Source: Nemertoderma westbladi (Eukaryota; Xenacoelomorpha; Nemertodermatida; Nemertodermatidae). From it: DNA of 52,797 bases. Shown here one piece after another: positions 22,842 through 34,580 of the stretch (the first letter of the stretch is position 1; each line of letters opens with the position of its first letter). The notes beneath the pieces are model-generated. The model worked only from the letters and a program-made list of their open reading frames with translations, had not been told where the DNA came from and searched no databases. Location: contig JAUCBJ010000534.1 of the NCBI GenBank assembly GCA_032718475.1, positions 1-52,797 of the forward strand. Direction: 5' to 3'. The translations under genes and the position numbers were made by a program.

Positions 22842-23056
22842 ATATTGCAATGTTCTAGAGTTAATATACGGAAATAATAACCTGAAGCGAATAAAACTGT
22901 TCCAGAAGCAAATTAACCTGTATAATTACCGAGGCCGCAGGCCGAGGTTATTATATTAGGTTAATTTGCTGAAGGATAAGGCAGAAGTGATTATTACAGT
23001 TTTATTCGCTAAAGGTTTTTATTTCCGTATATTAACTCTAGAACATTGCAATATTG
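22842..23056. repeat. Foldback element
   Basis: Arms at about 22842-22922 and 22950-23056 are inverted repeats. They share GTTCTAGAGTTAATATACGG and GCGAATAAAACTGT, with about 15 extra bases in the right arm. The centre is a GC-rich CCGAGGCCGCAGGCCGAGG. It is non-coding. Confidence 0.8.
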
Positions 23057-23841
23057 TGTTTATTGTATAGAGCATATTGAATGAACGAACAACATGACAG
23101 CATACTTTGTATTTTTAAGGATCGTGTTCTAATACAATACGTGTATTCAATTTTTTCAAGCCTTGCGTAGCATTTAAATCCATTTCCTTGAATTAATATC
23201 GCTCCAGAGGTCGTGGGGTTGTTCCCCTGCAGGCGGGCCAGGATAGTTTTCGTTTTGGCACAAATGCTAAGGGACTAACAAAACAGGGCGCGCGCATATT
23301 TGCTTTGTTAATTAAATGGTCGTTAAATGAGTACCAGTTATCTCTTTGCCTGTAAGGAGTTAGTTCTGAGGGGTCTATACTGGAAATGAGTTGTGAGACC
23401 TTCTTTTCTATTTTTCGTACTTGTTACAATTAGCTCTCCTTGATTTTTTTCATTTCCGCACTCATTGCCTCTAACATAAGGTAAGGACGATACGACCGAA
23501 TCTGTGCAACTACTGTGTATTTTTTTAATTATCTTATTTAATTAATTGTTGCAGAAATAACGTTATTTTATTTTCTTCAATACTAGGCTCTTTTCACTGA
23601 TAAATAAATAAAGATAAACCAAATTTACTATGGATATTCATAATAATAATACGATTTGTTGGTATTTTTAAAAACACTATCTATTGTACTTTTTATGAAT
23701 ACACTAACTAGCATTGAAAACACTAGCTACCACAAAAATTTATCATGTAATGAGTCCAAAATATGTTCCAGAACATAAATCACTAGCCAAAAGAGCTATA
23801 CAAAGGCAGAATTATGGTGACACGGGTTAGTTACACTAGTA
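23057..23841. other. Gene-free stretch
   Basis: No gene, RNA or clear repeat was recognised. Confidence 0.5.
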
Positions 23842-23858
23842 CCCCCCCCCCCCCCCCC
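23842..23858 (+). repeat. C homopolymer, 17 bases
   Basis: An uninterrupted C run 43 bases left of the BEL element. Confidence 0.95.
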
Positions 23859-23901
23859 AGTAAAATTTAATGAAATTAATAAGATGGCAAACAACGAAAA
23901 G

Positions 23902-25085
23902 TGTTGCCGTTATCCCTACACCAGGGGGGAAAAACGCCGATGCTGGAGACGTGACTTAACAGACCACCGAGCCCCGGCCAGTCACCGGATATTGATTGTG
24001 GGGAGGGAATGTTTTCTGAGATGCAAGTTTGCGGTTGATAAAAAGCTGCATTAGTTGGATATACTCTTTAATGTAACTTCCTATAGTTGAAACCCGTTCA
24101 ACATCATTGAAACTTGATTAAGAATAATTTAGGGCTTCCCCAAATCAATATACACCAAATATTCACAATAATTATACACGATAATATTAATCCCTACGGT
24201 ATATTATTTAATTACCCACTGTTCGCTCAGATTTTAGCCTACCTAATGTTCCCCAGATTTTCCCTCGGTCCTAGTCTTAGTGCCGTAGTGTCGGTGTCGG
24301 TCGACCCTGTCGCGTGTCCGTTCCACCCCTCACGAACCCCGAAGGGAACGATCATCGAGAACCAGCACGGCTTGGCTAAGGGTCGGTCCAGTCGGTAGAC
24401 TCTGTCGCGTATCCGTACCACCCCTCTCGAACCCCGAAGGGATCGGTCATCGAGAACCAGTACGGCTTGGCTAGGAGTCTGTCGTGTCGGTGGACCCGTT
24501 CGCGTGTCCGTTCCACCCCTCACGAACCCCGAAGGGTTCGATCATCGAGAACCAGAACGGCTTGGCTAGGGGTCCGTCGGTTCATCGCAGAAACCCAACC
24601 ACCTAGGCTTTCCGAGTCCCTTTCAGGCTCGTAGTCGCTTCGGCAGCCGAGAAACTGCTCCGAACAGTCGGTAGGCCAGTAGAGTCTAGTCCTTTGTCTT
24701 TCGACCCCGTCGCGTGTCTGTTCCACCCCTCACAAACCCCGAAGGGAACGATCATCGAGAACCAGTACGGCTTGGCTAAGGGGTCTGTCGTCGGTTCCCG
24801 TCGCAGATCCCGGTACAAGCAGTCAGCGTTCCGAGTTCTTTTCAGTCTCGTAATAGCTGCCGTTGACCAGAGACCGCTAAGGGCAGTCCTCGTCGAACCC
24901 GTCCTGTGGCCAGCCCTTTCGCATGTCCGTCCCACCCCTCGCGAACCCCGAAGGGATCGGTCATCGAGAACCAGTACGGCTTAGCTCAGGGGGCAGTCGT
25001 TAGTTGGCCACCCGTTCGCGTGTCCGCTCCACCCCTCACGAACCCCGAAGGGTTCGATCATTGAGAACCAGAACGGCTTGGCTAC
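23902..25085 (-). repeat. BEL element 3' LTR
   Basis: It is built from repeated modules. Six copies of a block of about 70 bp (starting near 24308, 24406, 24488, 24709, 24917 and 25015) share GTCCGTTCCACCCC, a small hairpin CGAACCCCGAAGGGTTCG and GAGAACCAG. Two copies of a second block (about 24565-24690 and 24785-24905) sit between them. It is markedly more GC-rich than its surroundings. Confidence 0.95.
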
Positions 25086-26194
25086 TATTCAGCCTTTACA
25101 GTTACTATAGCTATACATTAATATCCAACCAGTTTTTTATGACTTTTTTGTCCTTTTCTTTTTTTTTCTAATTCTTTTCTTTAGACTTTTTTATACCTTT
25201 TTTTTTTGTCTTTTTTTTTTATTTCATTATTATTATTATCTCATTTCATTTATTTCCACATATATTTCATCATTTAGTTCCACCATTTATTTCACATTTA
25301 TTTATTTATTTCCACATCATCATTGGGTTTATAGCCCCCCGGCTATCATCATTGTTATAAGCGCAGCACCAGGGTGCGCATCATTACATTTTCATCAGCA
25401 TACGCGTCATCATTCAGGTTTATAGTAGAGTTGTCTGATCCTTTTCATCGTTTCCAACTATATTGAATCATTTTCTTTGGTTAATCTTTGTCGTGGAAGG
25501 GGTGTTACGCGGCAATCTGGGATCTACAGCTGGACTCGTTACACCGCCTACGCCCCAAACTGCGCACGTAACGGACAATGACGACGCTGGGAGTGAAGTC
25601 ACGTGGATGCACCAGGGACCCACCAGAATAACACTCCCAACAACATAAAGCTCAGTCGACGAAGTCATGTGGGATGGGGTTACGCAACATTCTGGGTTCT
25701 ACAGCTGGACTCGTTACACCGCCTACGCCCCAAAATCCACGCAACGGTCCCACCAGAATAACGCGACTGAGAAACATAAAACCCTCTATCGTCGAAGTCA
25801 TGTGGATGCACCATGGATCCACCAGAATAACGGGATAGAGGGGGTGTTGCGCGGCAATCCAGGATCTACAGCTGGACTCGTTACACCGCCTACGCCCCAA
25901 ACTGCGCACGCAACGGACAACATAACATACTGCGATGAATACAATGAATTCCACTTCAAATCTTTTCCATTTCCAATAATCCAATATCGTAGGTCCTGAT
26001 GACCAAAATCAGGGTAAACAAAACATAAACGACCCTGCGTCAGTCGAAACATCTGCAGGGTGATGCTGGACTCCACATAACACACGAGGAAACACAAATA
26101 CCATTGCGTGGTTACAGTTGGTTTAAGGGGGGTCCATAATTCGTTGTCGATAAATCACAGTTTAAAAAGAGTTTGTCAACATGATGAGAAGGGT
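25086..26194 (-). other. BEL element 3' untranslated region with triple repeat
   Basis: No gene was recognised. A T-rich (minus-strand purine-rich) tract at about 25137-25330 could supply the polypurine primer region. A GC-rich block with core CTACAGCTGGACTCGTTACA occurs three times, at about 25510-25570, 25685-25735 and 25850-25915. Between the copies is a second shared block with CCACCAGAATAAC. Confidence 0.7.
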
Positions 26195-29100
26195 TTAAAC
26201 GCATTTGTAATTGTCACCAATGTCCACAGCAGGATCTTGAGTAGGGATCTTATCACCTCTCGTAGAATCACCGCTATCATTGCCTTCAAGAAGGCACAGC
26301 TTTTGGATGGGGCGTTGGTAGTGGCCCGATTTCGTTCGTATCGTCACAGTCCTCGCAAGTCCGTCTTTGCTTGGGTGTATGGTCACGACCCGCGCCACAG
26401 GCCAGTGAACGCGGTCTTTGAGATCTTCTCTAACTAGTACCATGTCGCCAACTGCGACGTTCCTGTAGGTGTTGTTCCATTTCCTCCTGGTCCGGAGGGT
26501 TATGAGATACTCCTGGGCCCAAATTCTCCACCAATGCGCTGCCAACGCTTGGGCCTTTTTCCAGTTCGTATGTTTCGCGATCTCGTTGGGATCCGGGAAC
26601 ATGGTTTCCGGGAGGACGTGGGTTTTGGGTCTCCCCAGTAAGTGGTTAGGAGTGAGGGGCTCCAGGTCTGTGGGGTCGTCGCGGATAGGAACAATGGGTC
26701 GGTTGTTCAGGGTAGCCGTGATCTCGCAGAATGTTGTGCGGAGGGTGTCATGGGTTACCCGGGTATCGCCTAGAGCGACGCGCATGGATCGTTTCACTAG
26801 GTCGATCAGTTTCTCCCATACCCCGCTCGTATGGGGTGCTAAGGGGGTCTGGAAGTGCCACTGTATCTGGTGTTCCTTCCAGACTTGGGATGCGGTGTTA
26901 TCGGTAAACCATCCCTCGATCGCCTCTCTAAGTTCTCTTTCTCCTCCCACAAAGTTTGTACCATTATCGGAATACATGTGGCGGCACGTCCCGTTGTTCG
27001 CCACGAACCGACGCAGAGCGTTGATGAATGCGTGTTGTGTCAGATTTACCACGATATATAGGTAAATTGCCCGAGACCTTAGGCAGGTGAAGATGGCTCC
27101 CCAGCATTTGATGTTGGATCGTCATTCAATAACCGTGAACGGTCCGAAACAGTCCACTCCGGTGACGTAGAATGGTGGGGAATCCGCTTGTAGACGGGTG
27201 GCTGGTAAGTCGGCCATCTTTTGGGTGATTGGTGGCGCTAGGTAACGTCTGCAGGTGAAGCAACGTTTCAACACTTTCCGGATCAGTGGCTGGATGTGTG
27301 TGATCCAATATCTTTGTCTTATATTAGCTATGATCCAATTCTGTCCTGCGTGGTGGTTGTCCTCGTGACATTGTCGAATTAATAGCTTAGCTAGTGTCGA
27401 CGTTCCGGGCAGAAGCGCTGGGTATTTAACCTCATATTCGACCGGGGCGTTTGCCATCCGGGTATTTAGTCGGATCAGTCCGTCCTCTCCCATCATTGGT
27501 CTCAGTTGGTAGACTGGGCTGTCCGGTTTCAATGTTTTGCCCGCACTAAGTTGTTCCCATTCATCGGGGAAACTTTCTCTCTGGACATATCTAACAATAC
27601 ACTTCTCCGCAATAATGAGTTCTTGTATATTCCGTTGAACTATCGGTTTGTTGTTTTTCCACCGTAGGAAGTTGCGAAGTGTTATAGCGTGGTGGACGAG
27701 TCGTCTCATTGATGAAGTTCGCTCGATCAACTGATATAAAGACGCTGCTGATTGAGTGATCGTCGCGACGTTATAGTGCCTGCCCGAGTCCTTTGCAGGC
27801 TCAGTCAGACAACTATAAATTTCCACCGCGTTGCTTCAATGGACTTTACGGATCTCTTTATCGTCCTCGGAGTATTTTCCGCTATCGAGCTCGGGGTCGA
27901 ATCGGGTACTCCATGTTAATTGTGGCTGCTGTAGGAATTCCGGGCCTGTAAGCCAGAGTTTACTTTTACCGAGTTGTTTTGGGGTGGCGCCTCGGCTTGA
28001 TAAGTCCGCTGGGTTTTCCTTCCCGTTCACGTGATGCCACTGTTCTCGGCCGGTACACTGTTTAATCTCCGTGGCTCGGTTTGCAACAAACGTGGTGTGA
28101 CGCCGTGATGGAGAGTGGAGATAATAGAGAACTATACTCGAATCGACCCAGAAGTGTTGAGATTCTATGGGGATCCGTAGATTCCGCATGACCATGCGAT
28201 TCTGTCTTACTGCCCAAACTGCAGCTTGTAGCTCGAGTCTTGGAATCGTTGCTACGAATTCCCCGGATACTGTCTTTGCTTTGGAGAATAAGAAGCTTGT
28301 GTCGCCGTTTCCATCGTTACTTAGTCTCCGTAAGAAGGTGACTACGCCGATTCCGGTATTTGAAGCATCCGAAAAGGTGTGGAGCTGGAAGATATCGGTG
28401 GGTAATTTATCGAGGAAGAACGGTCTAGGTATCCGCATAAGATGTAGGTGTTCGAGCTGCTCCGTCCATTTTCTCCATTTGACGCTGAGGTGTGGGGGGA
28501 GCTCTTCGTCCCATCCCAGTCCTTCTATCCACATTTCCTTAATCAGGTTCATTCCGGCCAAGGTTACTGGAGATATGAAATTTAGTGGGTCGAAGATGGC
28601 GCTTTTTATCGACAAACATCCCCTTTTTGTCATAGGCTTGGGTAGGGGTTTATATTTGAAGATGAATTCGTCTGATTCTATGTCCCATTCAATCCCGAGT
28701 ACACGATGTTCCACATCCTCTGAATACATTTTGTTATTTTCCAGCCGGATGTCCTCCGGAAACTTTTCCATAAGTGTTTTGTCGTGGGATCTGAACTTCA
28801 CGAGCGGAAACCCTCCTTTCTTTAGACATTCTACCATCCCCATTGCTAGCCGATACGCCTCATCCACATTATCCGCGCCGGCGCATCCGTCGTCCACGTA
28901 GAAGCATCATCGAATGGTTTCTATGACGGTTGGAGGGAACTCGTTTTCGCACATAGTTGCCATCCTCTTTAGCATGTCACTGCATGCTACCGGCGAGTCC
29001 TTAGCGCCGAAGATCCTGACGACCATACGCATTACGTCTACGTCCTTTATCGTGAGTTGGTTAATCTCCTGTTGAGTAAGCGTTTTATCCGTCCATAGGA

Positions 29101-32100
29101 TACGTAGACAGTCTGAGTCTCTTGGTAACGTACGAACTTGATGAAACATGGCCTTGATGTCACAGGTGAATGCTACCTGGTTTTCCCTGAACCTGATCAA
29201 TACGCCGATGAGTGTGCTATATATGTTGGGTCCCGTGTAAAGTTGACTGTTTAGGGATTCGCCCTGGTACATAGCGGCAGCATCATTTACCACTCTGATT
29301 TTCCCACCTTTGCGGGCTTCTACTACATAGTGGGTTGGGAGATAATATGTTCTTTTACCACCTTGCAGTTCGTTCCGTGGTACCATTTCTGCTAACCCAT
29401 CATCGAGATATCCTTGGATTACGGTATTATATTTCTCCTTTATCTCGGGTTGGTCATTCAGCCGGCGTAGAATCCCTTTAAGTCGCCTAAGTGCCATGCT
29501 GGCGTTGTTTGCCATTGGTTTGTTTGGGTCCTTCCATAACATAGGTGAACACCAGTGTCCGTCTTTAAACATGGCCTGGTCGAGAACGTCCATACAATAT
29601 TGGTCCTCTTCGGATGGGTTTTCGTCCTTTTCCGCGAACTCCTGGGTCTCCAAATTAAAATATTTCGTCATCTCTCGTTGGGTTTTCTCGGTTTCCAGAA
29701 ACAAATCTTCGTCAAAATCCGAAGCTGAGCAATAACCCACGGAGGTTGCATTCTCTTTAATCTGGCATTTGGGAAGGTAGGTATAGGTGTCCGTAGTTTC
29801 TTCCTTAATGCCACAGAGTGTCCATCCCATTATTGTTCGTTCAGCATAAAATCCGTCATCCTGGTTTGTAGATCGGGCGATATCTCCGGTGGGGATGTGT
29901 AGTTCCGGTGTATCAAGTCCGATCAGTAGGGTGATGCGGTTTACGTCCAACTGCGGACACCTCAGGTCTACATCGTCCCGGTCCAATTGTATGAGGGGGG
30001 CGTACTCGGCTGATTGTCGGAACCGCACCCGGCGGTCTGTGTGTACCAAGGCGTTCTTTATGGTTAACTTAACCGTTTCGTAGCCCTTCATCACTCCTTC
30101 CATCTGGAGTTGCACCTCCCCGGACTCTACCTCTCTGTTATCGGTGATGGTTTGTATGGGCCGTTTACAAGGCTCATATTCTAGGCCGAGTTGCTCGAGG
30201 AAATCCCGGTCGATGATGGTTCCGTCGGACCCGTTATCGAGGAACGCGAGTGTCGTCAAAGATTTGCCGACTCCTTGGATCCTTACTGGGATTACCTTTG
30301 CGAAAACCATGTAGCGGCGATTTATAAGATTAATCGTGGCCGAAATATTTGTTACTTGTGGTGTATCGGTGGAGATTTTAAACGGGTTGGTTTCTCTCCG
30401 TTGGGTTGTCCGGGTTCCTTTGAAGACGTGGTTTGTTTCTCCTCTTCGCCTGGCTTCGATCCGAAAGGGGAGGGTAGTAAAATCGAAGTTTGCGGGGATG
30501 TGGAGGAGCGTGTGATGGCGTTGGTCGTTACAGACAGCACAGCATGATCTTTGGTCGCACTCCCGAACATAGTGACCTGTTCCAAGACACCGGAAGCATC
30601 CTCGGTGTTTCATTATCGCCTCGAAGCGTGGGACGAGTTCGGCGAACTGAAACTTTCTGCAGAATTCCACTTTATGTTTCTCCCCACAGAAGAGACAGAG
30701 CAGGGAATTTGTGATGCCTTCTCTTTCGGGTGCCCAACTCGCGAGATAACATGCCCATTCCTCGGCGGATGTCGGTTCCTCGTAGTCTTCGTCATCGGAA
30801 TTTTCGGCCATGGTGATGGCCATCGTACTCACCGGTGGGGGGCGGAATCTCGGTTTCGGAGGGGTTATCTTACTCCTGGAGTTGCTCTCTATTCCGTCCA
30901 ACTTTGCGAGACTCTGTTTTGAAAACATCGAGTCATTCATGGTTTCGGAGATATCGTCCAGGAATGACGACATTTCAAGGAAGCTAGGATCTCGATCTGG
31001 ATGTCTGCGCCGGAGGTCTACACATTTATAAGCCCACTTACTTTGTAGCCATCCGGGGAACTTCCGGGCGATCTGTCGGAGGTTTAGAATGTTGTTCACC
31101 TGGTCCTCCTTATTCAAAGGTTTCAGAGTATAGTAGGCATCCTTCATAGAGTCGGAGAATTCCTGTATGTTCTGTGGGTCCCCTAGTGATCCCGCGTCCT
31201 GTATCAGTCTCTCTAGAGTTTTATTAATTATAGTTCCGGTATTTCCGTATCTTTTATCCAGAGTTTTCCATGCGTCATAGTATGCCTCATGAGAACCTCC
31301 TTCGAAACATGCAATAATTCTGCGTGGTTTGTCACCCAGGTATTGCGATAAATATACCAATTTCTGTGCGTCGGCTATGTCCGTTGATCCGATCTGCGCA
31401 AAGAACCGTTTCTTGAATCTGAGGTAATCGACGGGATCTCCTTCGAAGGTGCGAATCTCCATCTTAGGCATGGCAAGGCGGTTCTCCAACGCCCGGATGA
31501 TGCTGACATCGTCTGAACTGGAGTGACTCGGAGGGTTATAGTTATTGGCACTCACTCCCATACTTGATGGATCAATAATAGGTGGAGTTTTAATAATGAC
31601 GCGGCTACGAGTTTGTGGTGTGGATGTAAATGGGTTGTTAGACTGGGGAGTGGCGTCCCGTTCCGAGTCCTTTTCAGGCTCGTACTTGGGTACACTCGCT
31701 GTCGTGGTGTTGGATGGGAAATAAGGTTCCTCATTCTTTAGCGTAGCCGGTGGGGGATGGAACACCGGTGCTTGTGCCGATAGCGTAGACTGTTTGGTAG
31801 GCGGGATCTCGGGTTTCGGAAGTTTCGCCGCTGTCGGTATAAATGACTTTTCTAATTCCTGTACCGGGATTGGTTCGTATTCCTGATCTATATCCCTTTC
31901 CCAGTCCTCGTAGAGTTGAATATCTCGTTCTATAAGTGCGGCTTCGTATTCCGCGAGTTTTGCAATATCCGCATTCTTTTTGTGGATGAGAATTGCTTGG
32001 GCCTCGGCGTGTTGTTTATGCATTTCCGCTTCCCATTTACGTTGTTCGATCTCTCGTTCGGCCTCTCGTCCGCGTTGTTCGGCCTCCTGTTTGCGTTGTT

Positions 32101-32380
32101 CGGCCTCCTGTTTGCGTTGTTCGGCCTGTTGTTCGGCCTCTCGTCTATGTTGTTCGGCCTCTCATCTATGTTGTTCGGCCTGTCGTTCATCCTCTCGTTT
32201 GCGTTGTTCGGCTTGCCGTTCGTCCTCTCGTCTATGTTGTTCGGCCTCTCGTCTATGTTGTTCGGCCTCCTGTTCGCGTTGTTCGGCCTGTCGTTCGGCC
32301 GCTTGTTCGGCCTCTCGCCTTTGTGTTTCGGCGGCTAATACATCTTGTTCGGCTTGCAGTTGAATATACTCATCTTCCAT
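26195..32380 (-). pseudogene. BEL gag-pol polyprotein with four in-frame TGA stops
   Basis: One reading frame runs from at least 32380 down to 26195. It starts with a Glu/Arg/Gln-rich repeat (AEQHRRE units), then a DUF1759-type gag core (about 31460-31200). Zinc knuckles follow (CLFCGEKHKVEFC and CFRCLGTGHYVREC, about 30700-30560). The retropepsin-like domain has LDNGSDG (about 30240). Reverse transcriptase carries CFYVDDGCA at about 28900, then RNase H and a DDE integrase (VDCFGPF near 27150, SDNGTNF near 26970, GVWEKL near 26820). TGA codons stand at 32162-32164, 28907-28909, 27836-27838 and 27122-27124. All are single substitutions within an otherwise continuous frame. The copy cannot make full-length pol unless TGA is read through. 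Confidence 0.9.
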
Positions 32381-32394
32381 CCGAGCTTTGAGGG

Positions 32395-32958
32395 CTAATG
32401 CCTTCCGTTCTCGTAGTTGGTCTCGGAGTGGCGGCGCCCCTTGAGAACTGCGCGCTGAGCCGGATATCTCGCTCCTAGCGCTGGAGTGCAGATTTCTAGC
32501 AGACCCCGTTCTCTTTCGATGTACTGCTGTCTGATGCTGGAGGATCGTACCGATTCCGCGTCTGTTCTTTCAGCCCTCTTGTAATACTGTTCTTCATAGC
32601 CTCTCACAAGGCTGAGGGTCCTCCGGTGTTGTTTGCGGAACCCATCTAGATGTACAACGTGTTCTTCCAACTTGGGGTAGTTTTCCTGATCGGTAGAGGG
32701 AACGAGCTCTTGGTACGCCTGTATCATTCTTTCGTACCGCTGTAGGATGTTTTGGATACTTTGAAGCTGAGTTTGTACTTCATTGAGGGGGGTTTTGACT
32801 CCCTTGAGTTGTTTCTCCATCCGTTGATACGCTCGGGTTACTCCGCCTTTGAGAGCCCCTAGCCGACGGGTCATGTTCTTGACGTTTGGTACCTCGTCGG
32901 CTTCCGAGTCTGTGTGGTGATCCATCTCGTCGGTATCGGATACGTTATTTGTCGTCAT
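32395..32958 (-). CDS. BEL gag N-terminal region, different frame
   Basis: 187 codons beginning MTTNNVSDTDE, acidic at first and then coiled-coil-like. Position and composition fit the N-terminus of BEL gag. The downstream gag-pol frame is offset relative to it and is open across an overlap of roughly 32400-32560. Either a single-base indel or a programmed frameshift therefore links the two. I cannot distinguish these from one copy. Confidence 0.65.
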   Translation of the reverse strand: MTTNNVSDTDEMDHHTDSEADEVPNVKNMTRRLGALKGGVTRAYQRMEKQLKGVKTPLNEVQTQLQSIQNILQRYERMIQAYQELVPSTDQENYPKLEEHVVHLDGFRKQHRRTLSLVRGYEEQYYKRAERTDAESVRSSSIRQQYIERERGLLEICTPALGARYPAQRAVLKGRRHSETNYENGRH

Positions 32959-33146
32959 TGTAACGCCTCGTCGATAGCTAGATACGCGATGTCATAAAAC
33001 AGTTCCTCGTAGGTATTGTACTCAGCTTGGACCACCCGAACGGTAATCCTGAATCGTCCGACGTTCGTTCCTTGTACTTCAACTTCGACGTGCCAGATTC
33101 CTGGCTCAACTTGAATTATATCAATGGGTGTGATCGATACTTCCAT
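32955..33146 (-). CDS. Small 63-codon frame in the BEL leader
   Basis: It starts at 33146 (MEVSITPIDIIQVEPG) and its TGA overlaps the gag ATG in an ATGA arrangement (32955-32958). The protein is acidic with no recognised domain. The overlap hints at reinitiation, but a chance frame in the leader is also possible. Confidence 0.35.
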   Translation of the reverse strand: MEVSITPIDIIQVEPGIWHVEVEVQGTNVGRFRITVRVVQAEYNTYEELFYDIAYLAIDEALQ

Positions 33147-33396
33147 TCCCTGTTAACAACTCTCCCAATATGTGATCTGCCGACTACGAGTTGGTTAGAT
33201 CGAGTTTGTTGATTAATTAAACCACGACTTCGTCTCAACTCAAATACCAGAGTTTCCTCGTAGTGGGTGCTGGCAAGCACGTAGAGAGTTTTGAAGAGTA
33301 TTGAAGGATTCTCAACTTCCACCAGTTGAAGTTGACCGTAATTATTCTTAATTTTGACACCCTGTCAAAATTAACCGCATTAATTATTCTTAATTT
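33147..33396 (-). other. BEL leader with perfect 12-bp hairpin
   Basis: Directly inside the 5' LTR, 33348-33374 is a perfect inverted repeat (TTAATTTTGACA, 3-base loop). It is flanked by direct repeats of TAATTATTCTTAATTTTG at 33339-33356 and 33380-33397. No standard tRNA primer site is obvious next to the LTR. Confidence 0.6.
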
Positions 33397-34580
33397 TGTT
33401 GCCGTTATCCCTACACCAGGGGGGAAAAACGCCGATGCTGGAGACGTGACTTAACAGACCACCGAGCCCCGGCCAGTCACCGGATATTGATTGTGGGGAG
33501 GGAATGTTTTCTGAGATGCAAGTTTGCGGTTGATAAAAAGCTGCATTAGTTGGATATACTCTTTAATGTAACTTCCTATAGTTGAAACCCGTTCAACATC
33601 ATTGAAACTTGATTAAGAATAATTTTGGGCTTCCCCAAATCAATATACACCAAATATTCACAATAATTATACACGATAATATAAATCCCTACGGTATATT
33701 ATTTAATTACCCACTGTTCGCTCAGATTTTAGCCTACCTAATGTTCCCCAGATTTTCCCTCGGTCCTAGTCTTAGTGCCGTAGTGTCGGTGTCGGTCGAC
33801 CCTGTCGCGTGTCCGTTCCACCCCTCACGAACCCCGAAGGGAACGATCATCGAGAACCAGCACGGCTTGGCTAAGGGTCGGTCCAGTCGGTAGACTCTGT
33901 CGCGTATCCGTACCACCCCTCTCGAACCCCGAAGGGATCGGTCATCAAGAACCAGTACGGCTTGGCTAGGAGTCTGTCGTGTCGGTGGACCCATTCGCGT
34001 GTCCGTTCCACCCCTCACGAACCCCGAAGGGTTCGATCATCGAGAACCAGAACGGCTTGGCTAGGGGTCCGTCGGTTCATCGCAGAAACCCAACCACATA
34101 GGCTTTCCGAGTCCCTTTCAGGCTCGTAGTCGCTTCGGCAGCCGAGAAACTGCTCCGAACAGTCGGTAGGCCAGTAGAGTCTAGTCCTTTGTCTTTCGAC
34201 CCCGTCGCGTGTCCGTTCCACCCCTCACGAACCCCGAAGGGAACGATCATCGAGAACCAGTACGGCTTGGCTAAGGGGTCTGTCGTCGGTTCCCGTCGCA
34301 GATCCCGGTACAAGCAGTCAGCGTTCCGAGTTCTTTTCAGTCTCGTAATAGCTGCCGTTGACCAGAGACCGCTAAGGGCAGTCCTCGTCGAACCCGTCCT
34401 GTGGCCAGCCCTTTCGCATGTCCGTCCCACCCCTCGCGAACCCCGAAGGGATCGGTCATCGAGAACCAGTACGGCTTAGCTCAGGGGGCAGTCGTTAGTT
34501 GGCCACCCGTTCGCGTGTCCGCTCCACCCCTCACGAACCCCGAAGGGTTCGATCATCGAGAACCAGAACGGCTTGGCTAC
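33397..34580 (-). repeat. BEL element 5' LTR
   Basis: Same length and module order as the LTR at 23902-25085, with about eight base differences. For the minus-strand element this is the promoter-bearing LTR. Confidence 0.95.

Larger units (their letters stand above)
23902..34580 (-). mobile_element. BEL/Pao LTR retrotransposon, minus strand, 10.7 kb
   Basis: Two 1184-bp LTRs (23902-25085 and 33397-34580) bound a minus-strand gag-protease-RT-RNase H-integrase frame, the BEL/Pao order. The LTRs differ at only about eight positions by eye (under 1%), implying a recent insertion, yet the frame already carries four TGA stops. No clean target duplication was found at the borders. The minus-strand LTR ends in CA but starts GTAGCC rather than TG. 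It lies in the putative intron between the two EGF exons, in the same transcriptional orientation as the host gene. Confidence 0.95.

Noticed and set aside
24114-24984. Frames within the BEL LTRs
   Set aside because: Both strands are open only because of the GC-rich modules; the same frames recur in the other LTR and show no domain.
31916-32391. Plus-strand repetitive frames opposite gag
   Set aside because: They are shadows of the Glu/Arg/Gln repeat in the minus-strand BEL gag.
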